Assembly (NCBI RefSeq): GCF_902498995.1
Contig: NZ_CABVLY010000007.1
Coordinates: 1-64,000 of the forward strand
Direction: 5' to 3'
From: Burkholderia anthina
GTDB taxonomy: Bacteria > Pseudomonadota > Gammaproteobacteria > Burkholderiales > Burkholderiaceae
Length of the DNA stretch: 64,000 bases
The notes beneath the pieces were generated by a model, which saw only the letters and a list, made by a program, of their open reading frames with translations, was not told the origin of the DNA and made no database searches. Below, one piece after another: positions 7,860-16,140 of this stretch; positions within the stretch are counted from its first letter, which is position 1, and every line of letters begins with the position of its first letter. The position numbers and the translations under genes were made by a program.

Positions 7860-8222
7860 GGTCGGTTGCGGTGGAGATTTCGTAAATAATATAACGTAAA
7901 CCGTCAAATATCCAATGATTCAGGTTCTCGGTTTTGACATTATTTCTATAATGTTGAGATTATTGAGGTAAGCGTCGTGACTTCCGAATGTCGCTCGCCG
8001 CCTTCGTTGTCCCCGTTGGCGTATTCCGTCTCCTCACCCCGGCTACCCCAAGCCGCTCCCGGTCAGCCCCCGCCGTTCCGCCCGCTTCCAACTCGCCGCC
8101 GACCCGCGCCGCCCCCGATAAGCATCCGTTAAGAATCCAGCCCGCATAGTGGCGCCCAGTCCTCGACCGAGGCCTTCGACCCGCGCCGCCCCGGATGACG
8201 GCGCCTCTTCAAGGAGCGATCC
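7860..8222. other. Divergent promoter region
   Basis: The part from 7875 to 7965 is AT-rich and carries the palindrome at 7937-7954. The rest (about 7980-8200) is GC-rich with no gene that I can support. Promoters for the KfrA-like gene and the membrane-protein gene at 8223 must lie here. Confidence 0.4.
7937..7954. promoter_or_regulatory. Palindromic operator candidate upstream of the KfrA-like gene
   Basis: ACATTAT-TTCT-ATAATGT is a perfect inverted repeat in an unusually AT-rich stretch, 78 bases before the start codon of the KfrA-like gene. KfrA proteins repress their own promoters by binding repeats of this kind, so autoregulation is the simplest reading. Confidence 0.5.
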
Positions 8223-8993
8223 GTGAATCCGCGCCCGCCCGCCGTATCGACGTCCATGCTGAACAAGGTGCCCGCCGTCACTGCCGTCTTCTGGATCATC
8301 AAGATCCTGTCGACGACCGTCGGTGAAACCGGCGCCGACTATCTCGCCGTGCGCGCCGGCCTCGGCGTGCCGGTCACCGACGCGTTGATGGCGTCGCTGC
8401 TCGTCATCGCGCTCGTGCTGCAGTTCCGCGCGAAAGCCTGCGTGCCGTGGCTGTACTGGCTCAACGTGGTGCTGGTCAGCATCGTCGGCACGCAGATCAC
8501 CGACGCACTGACCGACGGGCTCGGCGTCAGCCTGTACGCGAGCACCGCGTGCTTCGCCGTCGCGCTCGCGGCGTTGTTCGCGCTCTGGTATCGCAGCGAG
8601 CACACGTTGTCGATCGAGACCATCGTGACGACGCGCCGCGAGGGGTTCTACTGGGCCGCGATCCTGCTGACGTTCGCGCTGGGCACGGCCGCCGGCGACC
8701 TCGCCACCGAAGCGCTCGGCCTCGGATTCCGGCTCGGCATCGTGTCGTTCGGCGCGGCGATCGCGCTGGTAGCCGTCGCGATGCGCATGGGCGCGAATCG
8801 CGTGCTCGCGTTCTGGCTCGCCTACATCCTCACGCGCCCGCTCGGCGCGTCGCTCGGCGATTTCCTGTCCCAGGCGCGCGAATACGGCGGCCTCGGGCTC
8901 GGCACCGCGACGACGAGCGCGGCGTTCCTGACGTCGATCGTGCTGCTGGTCGCCTGCACGACGCTCGCCAACCGGCAAGCGAGCGTTCGATGA
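8223..8993 (+). CDS. COG4705-type multi-pass membrane protein
   Basis: A 256-residue protein from a GTG start preceded by AAGGAG. It has about seven to eight hydrophobic segments with short loops and matches the family of uncharacterised membrane proteins that begin with a KVPAVTAVFWIIKILSTTVGET-like stretch. No transport or enzyme motif is known for the family. The next gene codes a small exported protein 57 bases downstream and then a metal-type transporter, so the three may act together at the envelope. Confidence 0.8.
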   Translation: MNPRPPAVSTSMLNKVPAVTAVFWIIKILSTTVGETGADYLAVRAGLGVPVTDALMASLLVIALVLQFRAKACVPWLYWLNVVLVSIVGTQITDALTDGLGVSLYASTACFAVALAALFALWYRSEHTLSIETIVTTRREGFYWAAILLTFALGTAAGDLATEALGLGFRLGIVSFGAAIALVAVAMRMGANRVLAFWLAYILTRPLGASLGDFLSQAREYGGLGLGTATTSAAFLTSIVLLVACTTLANRQASVR

Positions 8994-9050
8994 CCGCCGT
9001 ATTGCGTTGCCCCGTTGTCCACCTCCGTCCGACTACTCAAAGGAATTGAA

Positions 9051-9431
9051 ATGCGCACCCGAAAGCTGATGCTCGTCGCCGTCGTTGCCGCACTCGCCGC
9101 AGGCCCCGCTTCGACGCTCTTCGTCCCGTCCGTCCATGCCGCAACCACGGCAACCGCCGCGAAGCTCGGCGACCTGTCCGCGTTCCGCAGCATCGTGACG
9201 GACACCAGGAAACGCGTCGATGCAGGCAACCTGGCCGGCGCGAAAACGCGCATCAAGGATCTCGAAACGAAATGGGACGATGCGGAGCCGTCGCTGAAGC
9301 CGCGTTCGGCGGCCGACTGGCACGTGATCGACAAGGCAATCGACCGCGCACTCGCCGCGCTGCGCGCCGACAAGCCCGACGCCGCGACATGCCGTCAATC
9401 GCTGGACGACCTGCTCGCGCTGTTGAAATGA
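9051..9431 (+). CDS. Small exported protein of unknown function
   Basis: The start at 9051 is chosen because AAAGGAATTG lies just before it and the product then begins with a normal signal peptide ([18 protein letters not shown], cleavage near SVHA-ATT). The mature part of about 95 residues is helical and Asp/Ala/Lys rich ([21 protein letters not shown]), with one cysteine. Similar short proteins in Burkholderia are sometimes called histidine kinases, but no kinase motif is present. Confidence 0.8.
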   Translation: MRTRKLMLVAVVAALAAGPASTLFVPSVHAATTATAAKLGDLSAFRSIVTDTRKRVDAGNLAGAKTRIKDLETKWDDAEPSLKPRSAADWHVIDKAIDRALAALRADKPDAATCRQSLDDLLALLK

Positions 9432-9701
9432 ACGGCGCGGCAACGGGCGCCCGGTCGAGCCGGGTGTTCGTTGCCGGCGCATGCGCGCATCGGGAATGCC
9501 GCGCCCGGTGTGTTCCCGTGCGCTGCGACCGCGATGCCATGCGACGGCACGTTCGCGTTCGCGCAATCGGCGGTATCGCGGCGCGACCTCGATCGATCGT
9601 GGCGTCCCGGCCGGTCCGGCGATCCCGCCGCTGTCACGTACCTGCAATCGTCGACCGGTAGCGTTCGAGGCTGTCCCACGATTTCGACAGACGAATCCGC
9701 C

Positions 9702-10367
9702 ATGCAGCGCACGTCGCGCGCCACGCCCCACGTTTATGCGGCCACGTCCCGCGCCCTCGCCGTCAGTCTCGCGATCAACCTGCTGTTGCTCGCCGCCGAG
9801 GCTGCTGCGGCGTGGTCCGCGCATTCGTCCGGCCTGCTCGCGGACGTCGCGCACGCGGCGATCGATCTCGCGGCCGACGCGCTGATCCTCGTCGCCTGCC
9901 GGCTCGACGCGCGGCTGCCGCCCGAGCGACGCCCGACCTACGAGCCGCTCGCGCTGGCGGGGCTCGGCGCACTGCTCGTCGCGACAGGCGTGCAGATGAT
10001 CTGGCATGCGTCGAACCGCTTCGACGCGCCTCCGGTCGTGCAACCCGGCGCGATGACGCTCGCGCTGATCGTGTTCACGCTGACCGGCAAGGCCGCGCTG
10101 TCGCGCTGGATGCTGCGCAAGGCGCGCGAAACCGGCTCCGCGCTGCTCGAAGCGAGCGGCTGGCATGTGCGCACCGATGCACTGTCGGCGTTGCTCGCGG
10201 CGCTCGCGATGAGCGCCGCATGGGTCGGTCTCGGCCGTCTCGACGACCTCGCGGCGATCGCGATCGGCGCGATCGTGATCCGCACCGGTGCGGGCTTCAT
10301 CCGGCGCGGTTGCGCGCAATGGCCGGCATTGTCGGCGTGGGCGAATCGTTCGACGCGCGGGTCGTGA
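9702..10367 (+). CDS. Short cation diffusion facilitator (CDF) transporter
   Basis: From ATG 9702 the product is 221 residues with about six membrane segments. The two CDF metal-site signatures are there: HAAID with LLAD upstream in segment 2, and HVRTDAL in segment 5. Family members are usually about 300 residues with a cytoplasmic C-terminal metal-sensing domain; this one stops right after segment 6, so that domain is missing. The usual role is export of Zn, Fe or Co by proton exchange. Its position behind a membrane and an exported protein suggests one transcription unit. The metal cannot be told. Confidence 0.75.
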   Translation: MQRTSRATPHVYAATSRALAVSLAINLLLLAAEAAAAWSAHSSGLLADVAHAAIDLAADALILVACRLDARLPPERRPTYEPLALAGLGALLVATGVQMIWHASNRFDAPPVVQPGAMTLALIVFTLTGKAALSRWMLRKARETGSALLEASGWHVRTDALSALLAALAMSAAWVGLGRLDDLAAIAIGAIVIRTGAGFIRRGCAQWPALSAWANRSTRGS

Positions 10368-10445
10368 CGATACAAGCGGCATCGCTGCGCGCGACGTCGC
10401 GAAACACCCGATACCCGCTATCGGTTGCATCGGGTCTGAAGCGAA

Positions 10446-10470
10446 AGAGGCTCGCACCGCGCGAGCCTCT
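10446..10470. terminator. Hairpin between convergent genes
   Basis: AGAGGCTCGC and GCGAGCCTCT form a perfect 10-bp stem with a 5-base loop between the CDF transporter and the LuxR regulator, which converge here. T or A tracts are short on both sides, so termination may be partial or serve both strands. Confidence 0.65.
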
Positions 10471-10586
10471 TGTCCGACACGATGCCGCGATCGCCCTGCC
10501 GCCGCATGCACGTCGACCGCAGTCGATGTATCGGCGCACGAATGCGCCCGATACCGATGCGGCGGAGCAAGACGCGCCGCCCGCGC

Positions 10587-11777
10587 TCAACCGAGCGGCA
10601 CCACGCTCCCGAGCAGGATCCGCACGAGCGTCGCCTGGCGCGTCACGCCCGTCTTCGAGAAGATGGCACGCAGATGCGTGCGCGCGGTGTTCTTGCTGAT
10701 TCCCGATTCCTCGGCCGCCTCCTCGAGCGTGAGCCCGTTGGTCAGCAGCAGCGCGAGCGACGTCTCGGCGGGCGTCAGGTCGAACAGCTTGCGGATGATT
10801 TCCTGCGCGCCTTGCGGCTTGCGATCGGGGTCGCGCAGAAACAGCGTGACGGCCGGCCGCCGCCGGTTGTCCTCGGACCAGTCGGACAGCAGCACCGTGC
10901 GCACCAGCAATCCGAGACGCGGCTTGTCGAAGCCGCGCGTGATCGGCATCGCCTCGACGATCGCCGCGGCCGTACCGTGGTGTCCCATCACCGCGTGGCG
11001 GATCAGCCGCTTGAGCGTGCGGTTCTCCTGCGCGTCGGTCGCCTCGATCGTGCCGCGCGCAATCGTCAGCCCGTTGTTCTGCTTCAGGATCTCGTCGGCG
11101 ACGCTGTTCAGGTCGATGATCGTGCCGTTCTCGTCGAGCGTGATCGTGCCGATCTGCATCCGGTTGATCGCGTTCGCGTAGATCGAGCGCTCGACCTCGG
11201 CCGTATCGAGCCGCGAATGCAGTTCGACCGCGCGCTTCAGGTGCGGCAGCAGCAGCGCGCAGATCGCCTTGTCGCGCGCGGAGAACTGCTTCGACGCGTG
11301 GTTGCGGCACACGCGGAACCGGCATTCGACGCCCGACGACGTGCGCAGGTCCGCGCCGAGGATGTAGCGCACGTCCTGCGGCTTCAGGAACTGCTTGTAC
11401 AGCTCGCTCGACAGCCAGCCCGTATCGCCGAACACGTCGTCGACCGTGACCACGCGATCGGCCGGCAGGCCGACGAACGGATCGAGCGAATAGTAGTAGT
11501 TGTTGTACGACGCCTCGCCGTCACCCGGCACGACGGGGCCGAACTCCGATGCATGCACGGACAGCGGCGCACGACGATCGCTCGCCGCCGCGCGCAGGAT
11601 CAGCGTCACGTAGTTGGCCTGCAGCAGCCGGCGCACCATCTCGAGCGCGCCCGCCCACGGCGGCGTTTCCATCGGCCCCTGGTAGATGCGCGCCATCAGT
11701 TCGCTGAAATCCGCGACGCCGATGCCGGCTTCCTCGCTTGTTGACTGGCTCTCTTGCGGAGCCCATCTCGTCTCCAT
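10587..11777 (-). CDS. LuxR-family transcriptional regulator with sensor-like N-terminus
   Basis: The start at 11777 is chosen for the GGAGGATGGAG sequence just before it; the protein is then 396 residues (an in-frame ATG at 11921 would add 48). The C-terminal about 65 residues are a LuxR helix-turn-helix (LTPAETSLALLLTNGLTLEEAAEESGISKNTARTHL in substance). The N-terminal about 320 residues have no autoinducer or receiver motif; a PAS-like part is visible around DENGTIIDLNSVADEIL. It resembles the LuxR regulators that sense small molecules in Burkholderia, but the signal is unknown. It is divergent from the esterase/ribB pair and may control it. Confidence 0.8.
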   Translation of the reverse strand: METRWAPQESQSTSEEAGIGVADFSELMARIYQGPMETPPWAGALEMVRRLLQANYVTLILRAAASDRRAPLSVHASEFGPVVPGDGEASYNNYYYSLDPFVGLPADRVVTVDDVFGDTGWLSSELYKQFLKPQDVRYILGADLRTSSGVECRFRVCRNHASKQFSARDKAICALLLPHLKRAVELHSRLDTAEVERSIYANAINRMQIGTITLDENGTIIDLNSVADEILKQNNGLTIARGTIEATDAQENRTLKRLIRHAVMGHHGTAAAIVEAMPITRGFDKPRLGLLVRTVLLSDWSEDNRRRPAVTLFLRDPDRKPQGAQEIIRKLFDLTPAETSLALLLTNGLTLEEAAEESGISKNTARTHLRAIFSKTGVTRQATLVRILLGSVVPLG

Positions 11778-12058
11778 CAGCACGCTCCATCCTCCATGCG
11801 ACTTGTTGTCGGTGCGACTCTTCCGCGCCGCCATGATTAAGACGTGTCTTAATTCCGGCGTCATCGGGACATTCACTGAAGGGTGAGCTTTGGCCATCCG
11901 GGCGCGCGAACCATCGTCCAATCGGATGATGTGGCGCCCTGCGTGCTGCGCTGGAATGCCCGTCAGGCCGTGCCGGCAAGCTTCCGGCGCGGGCTCAGGG
12001 AAAACCGCGACGCGGGTTTACCTGATTCCGACCGCACCCGATTCAGACAGGAGTTTCC

Positions 12059-12997
12059 ATGCCGCTCGACCCTCAGGCGCAGGCGCTGCTTGCCGCGCTC
12101 GCCCAAGCGCCCGCGATCGATTTCGATCGACTGACCGTTCCCGCCTACCGCGCGAGCCTCGCCGGGGGCGGCGCGTTCGCGCCCGGCGACGCGATTGCCG
12201 CCGAAGAGGACTGGCAGATTCCCGCGCCCGGTCGCGAGTTGTCCGCACGGCTGTATCGACCCGAGGCCGACGGGCCGTTGCCGCTGACCGTGTTCTTCCA
12301 CGGCGGCGGCTTCGTCGCGTGCGGGATCGACTCGCACGCGAACCTGTGCCGCAGTCTCGCCCGACGGGCGCGCACGCTCGTGCTGTCGGTCGACTACCGG
12401 CTTGCGCCCGAAGCACGGTTCCCGGCAGCCGCGCACGATGCATGCGATGCCGTGCGCTGGGCCGCCGCCAGCGCGCGCGATCTCGGCGCGCGCACCGGCG
12501 CGATCGCCGTCGCCGGCGACAGCGCGGGCGGCAACCTGGCCGCCGTCGCCGCGCTGCAGTTGCGCGGCTCGGGCATCGCGATCGCGCATCAGTTGCTGCT
12601 GTATCCGGTCGTCGATTGCGCGACCGAGCATCCGTCGTACGAATCGCTCGGCGAAGGCTATTTCCTGACGGCGGACGCGATGCGCTGGTTCAAGCGTCAC
12701 TATTTCGACGACGGCGCCGATCGCGCGTCGCCGCTCGCGAGCCCGCTCGCCGCGCCGGATCTGTCGGGCGCGGCGCCGGCCACCATCGTCAGCGCCGAAT
12801 TCGACCCGCTGCGCGACGAAGCCGAGGCATACGCGCTGCGTCTCGCACAGGCCGGCACGCCGGTGTCGCTCGTGCGCTGGCCGGGCCAGTTGCACGGCTT
12901 CGCGAGCATGCTCGGCGCGGTCGATGCCGCCGATCGCGTGCTGACGTTCGGCGCCGCTGCGCTGCGCCGCGCGTTCGACGCAACGGAGGCGCAATGA
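12059..12997 (+). CDS. Alpha/beta hydrolase of the hormone-sensitive lipase family
   Basis: A 312-residue esterase. The oxyanion motif HGGGF is near residue 80, the nucleophile elbow GDSAGG near residue 158, the acid in SAEFDPLRDEAEAY near residue 250, and the catalytic His in GQLHGFASM near residue 280, so the triad is complete. AGGAG precedes the start. The stop overlaps the start of the next gene (ATGA), so the two are translated together. Family members cleave short-chain esters in the cytoplasm; the natural substrate is unknown. Confidence 0.88.
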   Translation: MPLDPQAQALLAALAQAPAIDFDRLTVPAYRASLAGGGAFAPGDAIAAEEDWQIPAPGRELSARLYRPEADGPLPLTVFFHGGGFVACGIDSHANLCRSLARRARTLVLSVDYRLAPEARFPAAAHDACDAVRWAAASARDLGARTGAIAVAGDSAGGNLAAVAALQLRGSGIAIAHQLLLYPVVDCATEHPSYESLGEGYFLTADAMRWFKRHYFDDGADRASPLASPLAAPDLSGAAPATIVSAEFDPLRDEAEAYALRLAQAGTPVSLVRWPGQLHGFASMLGAVDAADRVLTFGAAALRRAFDATEAQ

Positions 12998-14109
12998 CGC
13001 TCGCCGGCACGCCGGAAATCGTCGACGAATTGCGCGCGGGGCGGATGGTTCTGCTCGTCGACGAAGAGGATCGCGAAAACGAAGGCGATCTCGTGATCGC
13101 CGCCGATCACGTGACGCCCGAAGCGATCAACTTCATGGCGCGCTTCGGCCGCGGGCTGATCTGCCTGACGCTGACGGCCGAGCGCTGCGAGCAACTGCGC
13201 CTGCCGCCGATGGCCGATCACAACGGCACGCCGTTCGGGACCGCGTTCACCGTCAGCATCGAAGCGGCCGACGGCGTGACGACCGGCATCTCGGCCGCCG
13301 ACCGCGCGCGGACGGTCCGCGCGGCGGTTCGCCCGGGCGCGCGCGCCGACGATCTCGTGCAGCCCGGCCACGTGTTTCCGATCGCCGCGCGCCCGGGCGG
13401 CGTGCTGGTGCGCGCGGGGCACACGGAAGCCGGCTGCGATCTCGCGGCGCTGGCCGGACTCACGCCCGCGTCGGTGATCTGCGAGGTGATGAACGACGAC
13501 GGCACGATGGCGCGACTGCCCGAGCTGAAGGCGTTCGCCGCGCATCACGGGCTGAAGATCGGCACGATCGCGGACCTGATCCATTACCGCCGCGAGCACG
13601 AATCGCTCGTCGAACGCATCGGCGAACGGCCGCTGCATACGCCGTGGGGACGATTCCGCGCGATCGAATATCGCGACACCGTGCACGGCGCGCCGCATCT
13701 CGCGCTGGTGCGCGGCGAGCCGGACCCGGCGACCCCCGTGCTGACGCGCGTGCACGAATGCCATTCGCTGCTCGACCTGCTCGACGCGGAACCGTCCGCG
13801 CATTCGTGGCCGCTGCACGCTGCGCTGCAGCGGATCGACGCGGCGGGCTGCGGCGTCGCGGTGCTGCTCGACTGCGACATGCGCGGCGACGCGACGCGCA
13901 CGCCTGCCGCCCATGCGCGCCGCGACGGCCGCGTGACGGGGATCGGCTCGCAGATCCTGCGCGAGCTCGGCGTGCGGCGTCTGAACGTGCTGTCGAGCCC
14001 GTTCCGGCTGCCGGCGCTGTCGGGGCACGACCTCGAGATCATGGCGTTCATCCCGCTCGGCGACGATGATCCGGAAAGCGCGCGGGCCGCCCCGCTGCGG
14101 GCGGCATGA
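12994..14109 (+). CDS. ribB: 3,4-dihydroxy-2-butanone-4-phosphate synthase with degenerate RibA half
   Basis: A 371-residue RibBA-like protein. The N-terminal RibB domain (1-205) is complete: [22 protein letters not shown] and [12 protein letters not shown] are all present, so it should convert ribulose 5-phosphate to the four-carbon riboflavin precursor. The C-terminal half has the RibA outline ([19 protein letters not shown]) but lacks the zinc cysteine pattern CxxxxxxxxxxCxC of GTP cyclohydrolase II. Such dead RibA halves are common in proteobacteria. It is likely a second copy beside a main riboflavin operon. The 4-base overlap with an esterase gene is unusual company. Confidence 0.85.
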   Translation: MTLAGTPEIVDELRAGRMVLLVDEEDRENEGDLVIAADHVTPEAINFMARFGRGLICLTLTAERCEQLRLPPMADHNGTPFGTAFTVSIEAADGVTTGISAADRARTVRAAVRPGARADDLVQPGHVFPIAARPGGVLVRAGHTEAGCDLAALAGLTPASVICEVMNDDGTMARLPELKAFAAHHGLKIGTIADLIHYRREHESLVERIGERPLHTPWGRFRAIEYRDTVHGAPHLALVRGEPDPATPVLTRVHECHSLLDLLDAEPSAHSWPLHAALQRIDAAGCGVAVLLDCDMRGDATRTPAAHARRDGRVTGIGSQILRELGVRRLNVLSSPFRLPALSGHDLEIMAFIPLGDDDPESARAAPLRAA

Positions 14110-14171
14110 CGCACGGCTGACGACCGCGCGGGGCGCATTGCCGCCCTTGCCTGCGGGTTTCCGCACGACAA

Positions 14172-14260
14172 GCTATCGTTTGTTTTCATGAAATACAGTC
14201 TCGGGTTTGTATTTTGACGATACATGCCATAGACTGTATTTTCCGATTACAAGCGATCGC
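14172..14260. promoter_or_regulatory. Concentric nested palindrome in the hipBA promoter
   Basis: Three inverted repeats share one centre at 14216. The outer arms are GCTATCGTTTGT (14172-14183) and ACAAGCGATCGC (14249-14260), 10 of 12 matching. The middle arms are AAATACAGTCT (14191-14201) and AGACTGTATTT (14231-14241), perfect. The inner arms are TGTAT (14208-14212) and ATACA (14220-14224). This is just upstream of hipB, where HipB dimers bind to repress the operon. Two or more dimers placed symmetrically would bend or loop the DNA. Confidence 0.7.
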
Positions 14261-14281
14261 CTGTCATTTCGCGGAGAGCCC

Positions 14282-14701
14282 ATGGCATTCCCTGTCCAGA
14301 CCTTGAGCCAGTTGCGCCCGATCCTCGTCGGCTTCCGGAAGTCGGCGGGGTTCACGCAGGCGCAGCTCGCGGCCCGCCTCGGCGTCACGCAACAGTCGTA
14401 TGCGCAACTCGAAGCCAATCCGTCCGCCGTCAGTATCGATCGGCTGTTCAAGGTGCTGAACGTGCTCGGCGTTCGCCTGATGCTCGAGCCGGGCACGCCC
14501 GACGATGCGCCCGCCCCCGATGCCGCCGATCCCGATCCCGCGCGCGTGCCGGCCACGCGCCGGCGTTCGCCCCCGCATGCGGCCGATACCCCCGCGGCCC
14601 GCTCGCCGGCCGCCGCCAAGCCCCCGGCCGCCGCGTCGCGAAAACGGCCTGCCGCGGCGACGCCCGGCAAGCCCCGCGGCCCGAAACGGGAGGACTGGTG
14701 A
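14282..14701 (+). CDS. hipB: HipB-type antitoxin / XRE-family repressor
   Basis: A 139-residue protein. Residues about 8-65 form an XRE helix-turn-helix (LVGFRKSAGFTQAQLAARLG, then YAQLEANPSAVSIDRLFKVLNVLGVRL), as in HipB. The last 70 residues are a Pro/Ala/Arg tail that is longer than in the E. coli protein and probably disordered. The ATG at 14282 follows GGAGAG and starts the domain correctly. It overlaps the toxin gene by four bases if that gene starts at the GTG 14698. Antitoxin and autorepressor roles follow from the family. Confidence 0.88.
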   Translation: MAFPVQTLSQLRPILVGFRKSAGFTQAQLAARLGVTQQSYAQLEANPSAVSIDRLFKVLNVLGVRLMLEPGTPDDAPAPDAADPDPARVPATRRRSPPHAADTPAARSPAAAKPPAAASRKRPAAATPGKPRGPKREDW

Positions 14702-16032
14702 CGATGGCCCGCCGCCCCCGCCACGACCGTCTCGACCTGTGGATGAACGGCATCCCGGTCGGTTACTGGGAAGTCCGGCGCGGCATCGAACGCCTCGTCT
14801 ACCTGCCGCCCTGGGTCGACGATCCGCAGGGGCGTCCGTTGTCGCTGTCGTTGCCGTTCACGCCCGGCAACCAGCCGCACCAGGGCGCGGTCGTCGCCGA
14901 CTACTTCGACAACCTGCTGCCCGACAGCCAGCCGATCCGCCGCCGCATCGCGCAGCGCTACCGGCTCGGGTCGACGGCGCCGTTCGAACTGCTCGCGTCG
15001 ATCGGCCGCGATTGCGTCGGCGCGCTGCAGCTGCTGCCGCCCGACGAAATGCCCGTCGACCTGGAAGCCATCGACGGCATCGCACTCGACGACGCAGCCG
15101 TGGCCGACGTGCTGCGCCACGCGACCGCCGCGCCGCTGCCCGGCCACCCGGAGCCGGACGGCGAGCTGCGCCTGTCGATCGCCGGTGCGCAGGAAAAGAC
15201 CGCGCTGCTGCGCCACGGCGAGCGCTGGCTGCTGCCGTCGGGCAGCACGCCGACCACGCATATCTTCAAGCTGCCGCTCGGACGCGTCGGGAACATGCAG
15301 GCCGACATGCGAACCTCGGTCGAGAACGAATGGCTGTGCTCGAAGCTCGTCGCCGCGTACGGCCTGCCGGTCGCGTCGTGCGACATCGGCCGGTTCGACG
15401 ACCAGAAGGCGCTGATCGTCGAGCGATTCGACCGCCGGCCTTCGCGCGACGGCACGTGGATCCTGCGGCTGCCGCAGGAGGACATGTGCCAGGCGACCGG
15501 CACGCCGTCGGGCGCGAAATACGAGTCCGACGGCGGCCCGGGGATCGCGACGATCATGGGCATCCTCGCGAATTCCGCCGACGCCGCGCAGGACCGCCGG
15601 CATTTCTTCATCGCGCAGCTCGTGTTCTGGGTGCTCGCCGCGATCGACGGCCATGCGAAAAACTTCAGCATCGCGCATCTGCCGGGCAACACGTATCGCA
15701 GCACGCCGCTGTACGACGTGCTGTCCGCGCATCCGATCATCGGCACGCGGCGCAACCAGTTGTCGCCGCACCGCGCGCGGCTCGCCATGGCCGTGTGCGG
15801 GAAGAATCGTCACTACGTGATCGGCGACATCCAGCCGCGCCACTGGATCGCGCAAGGCGCGCGCGTCGGCCTGACCGAAGACGACGTCCGCGCGGCCATG
15901 GCCGATGTGGCCGCGCGCACCGAACCGGCGATCGCCGACGTCGCGTCGCGCATTCCGGCGGATTTCCCGGCGGACGTCGCCGATGCGATCTTCGACGGCA
16001 TGCGCCGCCAGGCGCGCAAGCTGGGCGGCTGA
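14698..16032 (+). CDS. hipA: HipA-type serine/threonine kinase toxin
   Basis: A 444-residue HipA protein of normal length. The N-terminal part (LPPWVDDPQGRPLSLSLPF) and the couple domain are followed by the kinase core: AGAQEKTALL (glycine-rich loop), STPTTHIFK (ATP-binding Lys), and DGHAKNFSIA (catalytic Asp and Asn). The core looks active. The start may be GTG 14698, overlapping hipB, or ATG 14704. In E. coli HipA phosphorylates glutamyl-tRNA synthetase and causes dormancy; the target here is not known. Expression should be controlled with hipB by the nested palindrome. Confidence 0.88.
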   Translation: MTMARRPRHDRLDLWMNGIPVGYWEVRRGIERLVYLPPWVDDPQGRPLSLSLPFTPGNQPHQGAVVADYFDNLLPDSQPIRRRIAQRYRLGSTAPFELLASIGRDCVGALQLLPPDEMPVDLEAIDGIALDDAAVADVLRHATAAPLPGHPEPDGELRLSIAGAQEKTALLRHGERWLLPSGSTPTTHIFKLPLGRVGNMQADMRTSVENEWLCSKLVAAYGLPVASCDIGRFDDQKALIVERFDRRPSRDGTWILRLPQEDMCQATGTPSGAKYESDGGPGIATIMGILANSADAAQDRRHFFIAQLVFWVLAAIDGHAKNFSIAHLPGNTYRSTPLYDVLSAHPIIGTRRNQLSPHRARLAMAVCGKNRHYVIGDIQPRHWIAQGARVGLTEDDVRAAMADVAARTEPAIADVASRIPADFPADVADAIFDGMRRQARKLGG

Positions 16033-16140
16033 TCGCACGGCGCGCCCGCGGCCATCGCCGCAGGTCATCCACGCGGACGATGCGGGCCGCTACCGACTGC
16101 GCACAATGGTCGCCGTGCCCATTCCCGATGCCCGCCCGAC

